Source: Drosophila miranda (Eukaryota; Arthropoda; Insecta; Diptera; Drosophilidae). From it: DNA of 64,000 bases. Below the pieces are notes generated by a model. That model was not told the DNA's origin and searched no databases. It worked only from the letters and a program-made list of their open reading frames with translations. The stretch covers positions 12,508,001 to 12,572,000 of the forward strand of contig NC_046673.1 of the NCBI RefSeq assembly GCF_003369915.1, read 5' to 3'. Below, in pieces: positions 35,485 through 50,953 of the stretch (the stretch's first letter is position 1; each line of letters begins with the position of its first letter). The position numbers were made by a program, and so were the translations under genes.

Positions 35485-38400
35485 GAAGTGTAGAAACAGG
35501 ATTAAACAATTTGTTGAGGGCGTCATCAGAGGTCGCGTACAGGCAATAATTATAGAGGATGGGATGAATGGATGGTATGACGGAGGAGAAGATGAAATCT
35601 AAGTAGTTTTCATTTGATTTCGTGAAAAACAAACTGAAACCAAACAACTAACAAACAAAAAACACATGAAATTTAAACAAAACAAAATGAAATTGTTTAG
35701 GTTTTTCCTTACGCTGCTTATATAAGGTGATATCTATTTATATATAAATATATATATATATATGAATATATGAAAAACAAAAACTACAAAATTATATATA
35801 TGCATATATATATATATCTTAAACATATATGTGAAATCCTATGACTATATGACTTTGCCATATATATACAAAAAAAAAAACCAGAAGAGAGAAAGAGAGA
35901 GAAGAAGAGGGAGAGGGAGGGAGTGGGAAGGAGGAGACGTTAGCGATAAATAGAGAAAAAAACACAACACAGTACACCACAAACAAACAAGAAACAGAGG
36001 CAAATATAATGAATGGGGAATGAATGTGTCGGGGCAATATACATATATCTAAAACTCGTATAACTAACTTAATAGCAGGATCAGGATCAGGCAGGCATGC
36101 GCGCTGAACCCATGAAAAAAAACCACACATTCTTGATAGGTTCGTGACGTTTATGCGTGCTGCGTTCTGCCACTACAAAAACCAACCAACCAACCAACCA
36201 ACCAACAACCAACTCAACATACAAATTAATCTGTAAGCTAACAAACCAAACCAAACCAAAACCAAGCAGAATTCGCGCATATGGACAACAAATATAACAT
36301 GCAATACGATATAAAACAGAAACAACCGAAAGAATAGACAGAGCAGAAGTGAAAAGCGTGAAAAAAACCTACAAAGCAAACAAAACTTATTTTTTAAGTT
36401 CTTATATACATTGTTAACAAAAAAAAAAAAACAAAAAACGATATTCCTTTTGCTTATATACAAAAAAAAAAACAAAGAAAAAAACACATGTATATAACAC
36501 TTGTGCATGGTATCCACAGGCACACCACACCATACCACACAGACATAAACACACACACAGAACCATATATATACATCTGGAGATCTATAGATCTAGAGAT
36601 CTAGGGAAACATTTACGATGATATACTATGTATGGATACATGCAACATTTCTTTCCCGTTGTAATACAATATAAGGCTGGTTTACTCCCAAGACATTATT
36701 ATTTTACAAACAAAAAAAGAAAAAAAAAACAAAAACTAAAAAAACAAAAGAAAAGAAAAAAAGCACAGATATATATCTACCATATATCGTAAGATTTATA
36801 ATATGATTTATTCATTTTGCGTTCTCTTATACGAATAAGTACAATAGTTGTGAACTCTTTTTGTGTGTTCTTTTTTTTTTTTAGTTCTGTGTAACATTAT
36901 TATTACTATCTATATTTAAAGCGTTGAAGTAAAGAAACGAGAAATGCAATTTATTTCGATGGAAGTTGAGCGAGAAAGCAAAGCGAAGCAAGCAACTTAT
37001 TTTTTATAGGCTGTTACCACATTTATTATATACACACCACCCGCCCCCCCAAAATCGCCCAAAAAAAACAAAAAAAAAAAACAAAGCACACTCACTCAAC
37101 AAAGGAAAAAAAACAAAAAAACAACAAACCTATACATATTAATACAACGAAACGAATCTATTTGTATTTTAAAGACTTTCGGTTTGTCATAATGTGGTTT
37201 TATTTCCGCGATTCCTTTTCGATGTTTTAAACAGCAAACAAAAAAACTTTCATTTAATTGTAATTCCCGCGAAAGCGTGAACAACTGTTTTAAATCTTGT
37301 CATTTTTTAATTCCTAAACTATAGTTTTAATCTGTATACACACACACAAACACATATACTATACCATATACCATATACCTATGCCTATACATATTTAAAT
37401 GTTAAGTTGTTGTAAAAAACGAATACACTAATTATTTGAATAACGTATCATACAAACAAACATACTATTGTATAATTTAAATGATTTGTGTGTTTTTTTT
37501 AAGTTTTTCTGTTACGTGTGAGGCTACATATATAATTTAGACTTAAACAATAACTAGACGAACAATTTGTGAAACGATTCTTATTATGTTAAGCATTGAA
37601 ATTATAAAACAAAACACAAAAGCTGTTGATGGATGGATAGATGGATAGAGACCCGTGTCTAAAGAGATAGAAAGCGAGAGAGTGAGATCGTAAGAGGGAG
37701 GGTTAAAATGAAAAATGCAATTTTTTGTGAAACAATTTGGCTGTTGAAACACTAATTTTTAATTTAATTATTTTTTATGATTTTTCGTTTATTAAATTAA
37801 GAACAAAATGTTATATAAACCAAGTACAATACCAACACAAAGTCGTTTTTTTGTTGTAATTTGAATTTAACGGACACCTCTTTAGTTTTTAAATTCTTCC
37901 TCTAATTATTCAATTGTTTTCCCTCCCGAATTCCCTTTCCCTGTGTCCCTTTTTTCTTTCCTGCTGTACCTTCTTTGATTTGTATTTCTGCATTAACTTT
38001 AATTGCAAAAGTATTAAGACGAAAGGTTTTCGGAAACACTCAAATGCAATGCAAATTATATACCAAAATGTTTGTTTTCTTCTTTGCCGTTCTTAATATT
38101 GATTTTATTTTGTACTAATTTTATTCATTTTAGTCAACAAAAGAAAACTCAAAAACTGTTATACAAAAACCAATTTACATTTGTTTCTAGTTTTTATGGA
38201 AAGCCTTCAAATGAAATTATAATTCCACACGCTTTTATTTTATAAAACAACAAAACTACAAAACATGTATTTCTCAAGTTTTTTTTCGATTTATTTTCTC
38301 TCTTTGTTAAAAAAAACACACACACACATACACACACACACAGAATGGAAAATATCAGACATTGCTTTAATAGAAATTTCAAATTTTACAATTTTAGTTA

Positions 38401-40603
38401 AAAGAAATGATATTACTGAATTTTTAAGGCGATGCTTTTTTTAAAACTTTTTTCACACCAAAAAACAAAAAACCACAAAACAAAAAAACAACCAACCAAC
38501 AAATTTATTTCCTATGGCATACAAATTTTTAAGTAAAAATAAACAAAAAATGTGCTTAAGTTTAAATCAAATTTACAATTCAGTTGAGATTATGCAACTT
38601 GACGACGGGGGAACCATTTACACCCACATATTATGTGTAAACTAAACTATATAATTTCTAGCGAAAATATATATATATATTTTTAGTGCTTGTGCGGCAT
38701 AAAGGGGACACTTTGTGTAGACGGAGATGCAGGTTTGTGGATGTGCACGGGGGGGTAGGGCCGCACGATTGCAACCAGAATCAGAGCCAGAGCCAGAACT
38801 AGTCAACGATTTTTGGAGGGTTTTGGTAAGGGGATGTCGACGACAGCTATCGAAAGACCGTAACGAAATGTAAACCAAACGAAACACTTGTGACGTTATA
38901 CAAACCTAACGAAACTCTGTAACGTACTGTAAAACTTACCAACACTCTGTAACGTATTATAAAGCTAGAAAATGATTTTCAATACGTATGTACTACATTA
39001 CGGTTTAAGCCAAGTTAATTAGACGTAATCCGTAAAAGCTTATGAAACGTAACAAGATTAACGCCGAGAGGGAACAGACGAACTGCTGCTCTCCGGATAA
39101 CCATCCATCCATCCCTCCCACACTTTCCGAACCGAACACCCGTGACCACTGACAAACACACCACTCCTCAAGTGTTCTTTTGCCCCTGGGCGCCCTAAAG
39201 CTCGAAACTTAACGAAGGATGAGTGAATATCGGGCAAAGAAATCGGGCGAACGAAAAGGAGATAAACTGTGAAGAGATATTTTCTGAGTTGCTTACTGTG
39301 TATATTGTGACAAAGTGAAAGCTTTCCACCTTAACTCTTTACATCTACATTATCTACATATATACCAAATATATATACATGCCTATATATATATATTGAT
39401 ATTGTCTATATATACATTAAATCTTCTGTTTCGTATTCCTTGCACTTTAGCGTCTTTTTTTTTGTTCAATTTTACTTTGATGTACTCCAACAGAAACTCC
39501 AAATTAATTTTTTAAGCTTATTAGAAAATATTCAAATGTACTCTTAATCCATACACACACACATACACATCAAATACAGACACAGACACACATGTTTCTC
39601 AAAAACTTGATATACAATATAGCTATGTTAATTCCTACCTATAAAAATATACATACGAGTATGTAGTCAATAATTTGCAAAGAGAAGGAAGGAAACCTTT
39701 TATAAAGATGCTGCCAAAGATTTTTTATACAATCGAAAAGAAATTGTTTCGAGCAAACCAATTAAGAATTATTACCGTGTAAATTATGAACTATTGTCAC
39801 CTCTACTATTATTATTATTATGATTATGTTAATTATTATTAGTGTGAAGCGTATTAATTTTGTTTTATTTAACTTTTTTTTTTCTGTTTGTATGTGGTTG
39901 AAAATAAATGGAAATGGATAACGAACGAAAGTCGATTGCAAAAAAAAAAGCCGAAAAATGTGAAATATTTTTGAGAATTTTGCTCAGTAGAATTGCAAAT
40001 GACAAAGAAATGTAACCAATTGATAGCAGCGCTAATGCTATAACTTACTAGAACACTAACTAACGATTAAAGATCAATGATAAACGATTATTAATACAAG
40101 TAACGACGAACGACGAACGATGAACGATGAATGGGTGGGCTGGGGGTTTGCGCAAGACATTTCTTACAGAATTTGTTGAATAATTTGTTCCTCAATGCGA
40201 CGCTTATGAAATGCAAAACAATTTTCTTGTTGAGAAGAGGAGAGTGCAGAGTGCAGAGTGCAGATATAGGACATAGAACACTATACATATACGAGATATA
40301 CATATTGAATGTGAATATATTTGGAGGGAGTTACTCATGGATGGAGGCCCTTCGCTTCGATTGGGTTATCTCTCTTTGGGCTCAGGCAATCAGTCAGTCA
40401 AGGGTCTAGTTAACTACTAATACATACACTTACACACACACACACACACACATACACCATCAAAGGCCTCTACCAACACCCCCACCATCACCCACCACCC
40501 ACCACCCCTCAAACCCAAGCCCTTCTTCTCATAGTTTTTTGTCCCGCTCCCTTAAAAGCCTTGTCTTGTATCATATTTGCATTTAGTTAAATTTTTAAAC
40601 AAA

Positions 40604-40609
40604 AATAAA
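40604..40609 (+). terminator. Internal poly(A) signal candidate
   Basis: AATAAA about 6.5 kb into the 3' UTR; another is at 39903-39908. Either could define an intermediate isoform. In such A-rich DNA many AATAAA matches are expected by chance. Confidence 0.25.
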
Positions 40610-43600
40610 GTAATATAACAAAAACAAAAAAAAAAACGCTTTATACATCAAATTATTTTAATATAAATGTATAAAAAAAGCATATATCTATATATATATA
40701 CATATATATATATATATACATATACAAGCAGACATATACAAAACAAACCACAAATATATTATGTATTTTATTTTATTTAAATGAAATGAAAGAAACCAAA
40801 CAACATTTTTAAATGTATTAGCCATGATCGGAAGCGTTGAAGCTCCAAATCTACTCTAAAAAAAAAAAATGCAAAAAAAGAAAAAAAAAACAGAGTATAA
40901 AAACTCAACTTATTTAGAGACAGTCCCCACTAAAACGGCGTTGTCTGAATAATTAAGAAATCGGAAAACAAAACAAACAAATTTACTAAATCGATATATA
41001 TACACATGGCATTAGCATACATATACATACTTATATACATGAATACATATACTTACATATATGTAAAACAATAATTGATAGAAACCAACAGCAACAAGAA
41101 AAACAAAAGCAGAATGAAGAAAAACCAACAGAAATACAATCTAGTGTACGTCAATTTTTTGATGATATTTTTCGCCTTATTATAGAGAAAAAAAAAAAAC
41201 GAAAACAAATTAAAACAGCAGACGGAAAACCAGATTCGGAGTAAAACTAGTTGAAATCAAATAGTTGAAGAAATTGAATGAGGAACATAACAGAACAAAC
41301 ACACAGATAAAAAAAAAACCAACCAAAAGAGAGAAATGTTATAAACGAATGAAAAGTGAGGATGCATTTTGGGATTTAGTATTTGCAGGCAGGTGGAAAT
41401 GAAATTAAAGGAAAGAAAAGGAAAGAGACAATTTGATAAAGGAATGATAAAAAACCATTTAACGACAAGCAATCAATTACTGAACAAAGCTAATGAATAT
41501 ATATTGTATACCTAGAACATTAATTACACATTAAGCGGTGAAAACTGAAAGAATAGGAAAAAAATATGTAATCAAAAGCAAGTTTACAATACACCACACC
41601 CGATAAAACTAACAAACATTATCAAAACTCAAAGCAAGCAAATCAATTACAAAAACCAAACAAACAAGAACTAAACTAAGGCCAGAACACCAAGAACTAT
41701 TTGAACATGAAATTAGGCTAAACTAAAGCAAAATTGTATGATCGAAACACCAAGTGAGCAAAACCATTTGTCAAGTTACAATTTAAAGAAAAGTAAAACC
41801 AAAAAAACGAATAATAAAACACAAAGTAATAGAGAACCTAATGAACTAATGCAATACAAATAGTAACGCAAATATCTTTAAAGTTCGATTCCCCTAATGA
41901 ACGAAAGTATGAAATCAGCAATATACTCGTATGATTTGCCTTCAATGATGAATTAATAAACTAAAGAAGTTCCTCAGGTCAACACCACATAGAAATATTC
42001 AATTTGAATAATTCAAAAATCAATGTATTTAGTTTTTAACTTTAATTTGCCCTATTTTAACATTTGTGTGTAATAGTTGTAATCACGACAGAAAAGAAAA
42101 GAAATGAACGAATGTGAATTATATTGAGAGTTGTGTTCAGCTTTTGTGAATTTCTTGTGCGTATGATCAAGTATGATATTAATATAGATGTATAGGTAAA
42201 TCAATATAGGGAAACCAGGGATTAAAATGTAGTAATTAACGAATTAACAAATGTTTTTGTATGCTACATTGATCATTGTTTGTTCTCTGTTCTCTTTTTA
42301 TGCTATGATATGACGAAATATACGAGTATGCAGCAGTTTTTTGTTGAAATATTCACACATGATTTTATTGTTTATTTTCAATTACACTTGATATGTTTTG
42401 TTCAATTCAATTTATTTAGGTTGAATTCAGCTGAATGTTGCGGTTCTACTCACTTCTGCACTCAAATCAAAACTACGCTTCAATCAACGCTTTTAGCTTG
42501 AGATCCAATCACCGCCCTAAAGTAAAGTAAAACAAAAACAAAACAAAAAAGATTGAAAACAAATTTGAGAGATAAACAACAACAAATTAATGTGAGAAAC
42601 TCCCTCGGAAGAGTTTTTGTGTTAAAATTTGCGTACATATCAGTGAAAATTATTTACACTAACAAAAAAATATTTAGATAACAAAAAAAAAAAACCAAAA
42701 TCAAAACAAAACCGAAGTGAAATGAAACTCTGTTTGTTGGCATAGTGTTTACACTATGCTGATATATGTAGTAATTATACACCATATAGGGATTGGTTTT
42801 CTCGAACTGTTTTTAAATTTATGTATGGTTTTTTATTCGATTGATTGTTGCTCACTTTTCCGTTCTTTTTTGCAGAATTTTTGGACATATATATTTAAGT
42901 GTATATGTGTAATAGAGGAAACCATACAGTAAACTAATAACTATAGTGCCACGATTCATGATAGAGAACAACATAGAGAGCCCCCCAACAAAGAGTCGGA
43001 GGGGGGGAAAATGTAGTGAGTCCTTTTTTGACAAACCAAACAAATTGAATAAATCTTAAAGAAAACCAAATATACATATACATAAAGTATAGACATACAA
43101 TATATACATACATATTTACTAGAATATAGCAATGCAAGGATCAGAAGTAGCAACAAAATATAGTAACAAAATTTGCAATACAAAGTAAAAGAAAGCAAAC
43201 AAAGCAAAACAAAACAAAACAAAAACAGAATACAAGTTTTTTCGTGCTTAGGCCAGATCGATCGATCGACGGGTATATGTACTATATGTAATGGGAGACG
43301 ACAAAAAAACATATGAAAACAGAAGCAATAAGAAAGCTTTTATTTTTCTAGAATTTTCATACAACCGAAACAACAAAACAAACAGATACTAAAGCAACAA
43401 ACGAAACAAAACAAACAAATGAGACACCAACTTCCTAATTTCTCTCAGTGTATTACCAAAAGCAAAAACAGCAACATAAAACATACAACTAGTAGCATAT
43501 ACAAACCTATATATATATATATGTATATATACTTATATATATATATGTATATATGCATACATACTATAAAAGATACAAACGTGTATAAAAAGACACACAA

Positions 43601-46600
43601 ATATATGTATTATGATATACAAAAAATGTCTACAACTATAGAGCAATAATTATATAGCAAGGATCCGCAAACTAACAATTTCAAAAAACAAAAACATTGT
43701 TTCTGGGGCTTGTTCACCAAAAACCAAAATATAGAATCTTTTTATGTGTAAAACAAGAGCGTAGAAAATATTATAACAAATAAAACAAAATTTACACAAG
43801 CGAAAAAAAAAAACAAAAATAAAAACGTATGCATATAGATCGATAATAAATATAACAAAAATGGTAAAAAATAATGAAATACATATATCTAAATTAAGAT
43901 TTGACCAAAAAAAACAAATAGAAACCGTATAAAAATGTGCGAGCCTTGGCAAATTTTTAAATTATAGTATTTATAGTAGATTAAATATGTAAGTGGATAT
44001 ATGTACTATTAGGGGAATGAACACAGATACAGAAACAGAAGCACTCTTCCAAAAACGTTTGCGAAAGATGTCGAGCCAACAGCTAAAGAATTTTGTCAAG
44101 TAATTTAACGATGTTTCAACACACACACAAACACACCGGGAGCAGTCCTGTTTCGAGTATTTTCACATTATTCATAGACTACCACATAGAGAACAAAACA
44201 AAACGAAAAACGAAAAAATAATCAACAATTTCAAATATAAGAAGATACCGAGACGGAGAGAAGCAGAGCAGAGAAGAGCAGAGATAAACCCAATAAGATA
44301 AATGAACAAATTCCCTGTGTTGTCAAAAGGCTTTAAATAAAAATAGGTTACCCAAAAGAATACGATTTGTAATCTAGCATAAAACCATATTAAATGAAAC
44401 AAAAAACAGATGTATTTTATAGACCGCAAATAACATTTTTTGTGGTGTCGCATCACGTCGGATGGGGCAGGAAAACAAAAAAAAAAAAATAAATAAATAA
44501 GGAAGAAAACAAACACAGTCAACCAAGACAGCAACAATATTTTTGGGCACCAAATATACAGTCAACTAATTGTATTGCATTATGATAAATATACATACAT
44601 AATATATATACTATATTATAGTAGATATCAGTGGGGGATAATGGGGTTTACATACATGTGTGTGTGTGTGTACGTTTGGTGTACGAACAAGCCGACAGCA
44701 AATCCAAACAAAACATATTAAAATTAGAGTGTTTTATGAATTATATACACCATATATATATATATACATGATGTATACATGATATATATATATATATATA
44801 TACAGACATATACATGTGTACTCTAGCCTAAACGATAAGATGTTGAATGAATTTTATGTGAGTTATTTTTGATGTTGTATAGTTAAAGAAAAACGAAAAG
44901 CAAAAAACCAATTAACAAACCAAAACAATCTCCCATTAAGCAACCAAAAAACAAAACAAAAACAAATTGTTGGGCATTTTAATTAAACAAAACAAAAAGG
45001 AAGAAAATTCAAAGTGCAATACAATAAAACAAAAATGAAGAAAAAAAAAAAAAACTATTAAGAAAAAAAGGATGGCACAAAAGACATTTTTTCGAATGGT
45101 ACATACATATACATATACCAATATATATATATGTAAATGTGTACACCCGAAACTAATATATAGTGTATACATGTACTGTATATTCATATAAATGTTTCAA
45201 CTTTAAACCAACAACATCCAGTCTTGAGAGATTTATGAGTTGTCTTTGAAAACAAAACAAAAAACTATAAAAAAAGCTGCCTCAAAACGAGATTAAAATA
45301 AAGAATATTGAACTAGAATTGATCAAGAAATATGATACGTATATACATATATAAATTTACTTGAACAAAAAGGAGTTTTACCATATGAAAAATGACACCA
45401 AAAATAATTATTTAACAAAATTTACATACGATTTTTTGTTGGGCATCATTTAGTTAATAGTGCAAGGGTTAAGGGCGACACCAATATAAAATATATATAA
45501 TATAAATATATATATATGTAAATGTTCCTGTAGAACCAAGCTAACTGTTCTTCTACCTACATTTAACCCTTGTGTGTGTGGAACATTTCGATCATTTGAT
45601 GCTTAGCTCTGATTTGTGTTAGATAAAAACTTTATACATACATTATAAATGATCCAAAATGAAAACGAACAAAAAAAACAAAACTATTTACATACATATA
45701 TGTACGTGTAATAACTACAGAACTACAGAAACCAACTTATACCATTTTTGCTGACTGTACTCGTTAGGCTTTTTACACCTTTTACCATTTTACTCGCAAA
45801 AGGCAGACTATTTAAACGAAACGATAAGTAAACTTTTGCATGCCACCACACCCACTCAACTCTTAGGCCTACATCCATGTATACATCGATACGAATATAT
45901 ATATCGCCCTAGTACATATACACATATGTATCTATGTATTGTGTGTGAACAGTTCTTCTGGAGCCACCCTACTATATACGAGTATGCCTTGAACCCAGAC
46001 GAATCGAATGCAGGCGAACCGAGAAACTAGTTTCAATTGTTGCTGCTGTCCTCGAGAGCAGATCAGGTCCATCTTCTAGGTCTTTTTGTCCACCCACTCC
46101 ATTTGTATCTCTAAACTTAGACTTGGATAGGAACAAGTATTTTTAGCCACCAAAGGCCCCCCCCGTCCCCACTCCCCACTCACTACACCCTGTCCCCTGC
46201 CTGTGATAGTGTTAAATCGACAAATATTATTTGTTTTTAATCATTTTTGATTGATTTTTGGAACATTTTTCATGCATAATTTTTTGTGTGTGTGCGTGTG
46301 TGGGTTTTTTTTATTTGGTTGCTTTTGATGTGCTTTATATGTATGTGTATAAATAATTTATAAAACAAAATATACAAATGAAAGAAAGTATACAAATTTT
46401 AAAGATTTAATGAACTAAAAAACCAAAAAAGACAATATTTATTTATTGAGCAAAACGAAGGAGATAGCAAAGGAACATATCTTTCTTTTAATTTAAACGA
46501 ATTGAAAAATGATTTTAGAAAAAAAAAGTTATTTTTTTTAGTGCGCCACAGTCCGGTCCGGATTTAAACGCTTTCTTTACAAAAGTTCGAAACGAAGGAG

Positions 46601-48152
46601 GGAAAAATTGGTTGAAAGACCCACAAAGTAGGCATTATACGATTTTGCACCACGAATGATTTTCAGCTGAGACCCCAAAAAGAGAGGAAGGTAACACACA
46701 CACACACACACGTGCATACACTGAGCAAAACTTTTGAACCAATTATACAATAAAGAAGAAATCGACAAAAGAATTAAGCACAAGTGACGAAAACGAAAAG
46801 AATAGCATTCTAAATGGTAACTGTACCTTTAAGCCAAAAAACTCAAACTTACATTTTGGACTCTCTCACTTTTCCAGCAATCTTCATCGAACGTCAATCG
46901 ATATCGATTACCGCCTCTCTATCCCTTCTCCCCCTGCAGAGCTGACAATATTTTATTGAATATTGCGTGTGTGAAAATTACTCTTACTCGTATTCCAATT
47001 CAATTCTAGCATTGAGCAATCCCCCTAGAGAAATCCTAATTTTGTAATTTTTTTGCAAAAATGGTTTCATTTAACAATTATATGTATATCTACACACCAT
47101 TTTACGGCAAAAAATCTCTACAGATATTTTTGTATATAGTTATACCAAAAGTGAAGGCAACACATAAAATGGTAAATCCCCTCCCAAGAAACAAAAAACG
47201 AAGAACCACATTTTGGTCCGAATTTTTTCAGGCAGCAAAACAAAAATCATTGAGAAATGAATTGTATTATCAAGAAATGATGAATATATAAATATGTATA
47301 CATATAGAGTGCGTGTAATAACTAGAATCACATAATTCCATCCACTTTTGATATTTTAAAAAATGATAAAAAAAAACAAAACAAAACAAAATTGAAAACG
47401 AAATCGAAAAAAAAAACCTATTTATTAACTTAACGAACCATCTTAAGTGTTTGAATGTTGTCTTATAAATATAATATTAAATTATATATATATACATATG
47501 AAAAATATATTATACACGTATACACATGTATGTATATGTATGTATATGGATATATATACTTAAGGGAGGTGTCATTCCTACAAACAAACACAATAAATAC
47601 GAAATACGAAACGAAGGAGTAGATCTAGTTAGATTCAGAACAGAAGCAGTGGAAAAGTTTGGAAAGTGGGTAAGACATTTATTTCGTTGTGCTTTTTACA
47701 CGAAAATGTTGGAATGTTGGGAAATCGTTTCCAAAGGGTTCAATCGAGTTTTCTTATGCCTGGTACAAAAGTTTCTATACACGAGTAGAGCTGTGCTTTG
47801 GGGCAGGTCCAACCTCCTAGGCCTACTATCCTCTACTCCTCTCTATCAAAAAAAAAAAACAACAAAAAAAAAACAAAAACTAAAAGCACACACATCTGAA
47901 GTATCGGGTACGGAAGTTGAACTCCTCTCCCCAATCTTTCGACACTTGGACACTCACAAATTATTTATATATGTATACGTATATATATACCATATATATA
48001 CATATATATAGTGGCACCAAACAACAAATATATAAGCATCTATATTGTCTTATTGTACGAGTAGCAAACAGTTATTGATATTTACACATCATACAACAAA
48101 TGGATTACAAAAATTGGATAAAAAAGTAAAAAAAAAAATACAAAAAAAAAAC

Positions 48153-48184
<32 letters not shown>

Positions 48185-49483
48185 AATGTAAGAGTGCTTT
48201 AAATTATATTCAGAAATATATATACATATATACACTTATATATTTACTAAATAAACGAGAAACCGAAATCAGTTAGGAACCTTTTTCTATAGAATGTTAT
48301 GTCTTCCCTTTGAATCAATTACAAAACCGCAACAGCAAAAGCAAAAGCAAACAGCAACAAAATGATTGAAACAAATAATTGAAACCGCTTGCTAAACCAA
48401 ATGACCAAAAAACCAATTGAGCAGCAATTGACGAAGAGAACAAATCAAAGCTTGAAACCGACAAAAAACAAAAACAAAAACAAAACCGAAAACAAAGATA
48501 ATTATAGTTAACTTTTAGCACTGCAGCAGCCAAACAACAACAAACAAAAAATTAAATTAAAACAAAAGAAAAAAAAAACCAAAAGTCCCATTGACAAACT
48601 ACAATAAGAAGAGGAAGTTGCACTACAGAAAGATCTCCTCCACACAGAAAATAACACACAGAACAACCTGTTTCAGCCATCCACAAATTTACCTAATATG
48701 TACTTCGAACTATGTAAACTAGAACTAACGAAACACTAAACACTAACAATGCAATGCAATAAAATACAATGCAATACCTATATGGATATATGGACGGACC
48801 TTATGTATACTATTGTTTGCAGCGAATTCAACTCGACTCAGACCATTACCTATAAGCATGACAACTAACATAACATATACTCGTACTATTGTTCCATCAT
48901 CTGTTGATCGATTGATTGTTTTACCCTATGATTTACTCAAGAACTCCAAGAAAACGAGCAAAATTGGGTGCAGCCATATCTGCCATATACACACACATAC
49001 ATACATACATACATACACACATGCATATATCTTTATAACGAATGACGTAACAAATTCCACAAATATTATATATATACATACATACCTTTAATGTGTAAAA
49101 CAAGAGTGGAAAACGAATGAAAAAGAAAAGAAAACAAAAATCGCAGACTACTCAGTGCAACAGATAAGACTAGAAATTGATTACCTGAACCTTGAGAACA
49201 AAAGCTTGAGTTTTCTTTTACTTTATTGTACACAGAGACAAACAAAAACCAAAAAAAAAAAAAAAACTACTAAAAGAAAAACAAACGAAGAAGGAAAACC
49301 AAAATATTATACACAAAACCACGTGCAATAAGAGAACAATTTAACAATTGAAAAGAAACATATATGCTTTTTGCCTATGAAAACAACCACAAATCCAACA
49401 AGCAACAAATTGAATCAGTCAACAGAAAGTTATTACTAGTCATATACATCCGTACATACTATGCTACATCCATTCCATGAAAC

Positions 49484-49489
49484 AATAAA
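49484..49489 (+). terminator. Internal poly(A) signal candidate
   Basis: AATAAA followed by less A-rich sequence that includes a T-rich patch (49502-49513). It is one of several possible intermediate sites; a further one is at 48250-48255. Confidence 0.25.
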
Positions 49490-50915
49490 ACACGAACTTC
49501 CATTTTTATTTAGGGAATGCGGCAAAGGATTGATCGAAACTGATCGATTCGATGCGAGCATAGCTCCCGGCCTCGCCCACAATCTCAATCACATTTCTTC
49601 AGCAGCTTTTTATGGATCATAGTCCTACTTAGTCTACTTTCTTACCCTCCAATCTTCGTTAAATGGTTGTGAAAAATAAAAACAAATAGATAACAATTTA
49701 GACCACTTTCTCACATTATTTAGTGTCTGTTTTTCCCCCATAATGATCCAGCAATCATTATTTCTGTCGCGAACTCAAGCCGTAAAACAATTGTAATTAA
49801 AAACTCCATTCGTGTGCCCTCCTTCAATGTTTTTTATATTGATCAATCATACACACAGCTAACCATTTACTAATATGTGCAAGTGCGAGTATATAACGAT
49901 TACGATTATATATTTATTGAAAAATTGAATCGTAGTGCTAAAAAATGTAAACGGAGCAACGGGGCGGATGATGCAACTCGAATATGTCTTAGATCTTTGC
50001 TCATTGGGTTCTTAGTGCGTAAGCGTAGCAGGCAGAAACAAATTTAAACAAAATATTTAACATAATATATATAGCTAATTGTGTGTATTTACATATTAAA
50101 GTTTACAACAAACAACAACAAAAATCAGCAAACAAATCGATGCAAATCGAAAAAAACGAGAGAGCCAGAGAGCGAGAAGTTATGTCCTGTAGAATTTTTG
50201 AAAGCGTTTTCGTATTTAAACCAAACCACAAACTATGGCCTAAACATAAAGTTAGAACAATATATACTATACTATATATATATATAAATAGATGTATACA
50301 TATACATGCATATGAGTAATATTCAAATTTATGTCTAAAGCAACCAACAACAACAATTACAAGTGTCTGTTTTTTTTTTTTTTGTCTAAAACCATTGCAA
50401 TCAGGTACTGAAATCAAAATTTTTGTAAAATATATATATTAAAAAAAAAGAAAGAAAAAAGAAAAAAAAATTGATGTCAGGGTTTGTTTCTTGAAAGCGG
50501 AAAAAAGAAACTCAAAAAAATGTTGGAAAAGGCTAATTACTAATCAAAGAAATCAAACGATAAATTGATAAAATGGAATGGAACGCGGGGAGGGTATGTA
50601 ATTTTTTTGAGTGTGTTTTTCTGCTGTGAAGAAATTTTCTGTAGCGAACCAAAAACCGAAAAACCAAAAAAAAACAATGGTTCCCCCGATTGTCTATGAT
50701 GAATCCTTTTTCCTTGAGAAAAAAACACATATACACATACTCTCACACAGATATATAGTATATATATAGGTGTATACACATACATATATACATATGGCTA
50801 TATACCAGTCTAGCTGTAACTATTAAGCTAAGTAGATGCGAAACGAATCGGAGAAGTCAGTGCGAAAGTCGGTTAGGAATGAATACGAGTAATCGAAAGG
50901 TAAATATATATACAC

Positions 50916-50953
<38 letters not shown>

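Noticed and set aside
34450-47331. Many 60-160-codon frames rich in F, I, Y and C on the minus strand
   Set aside because: Expected from A-rich plus-strand DNA read backwards; no starts, domains or codon bias.
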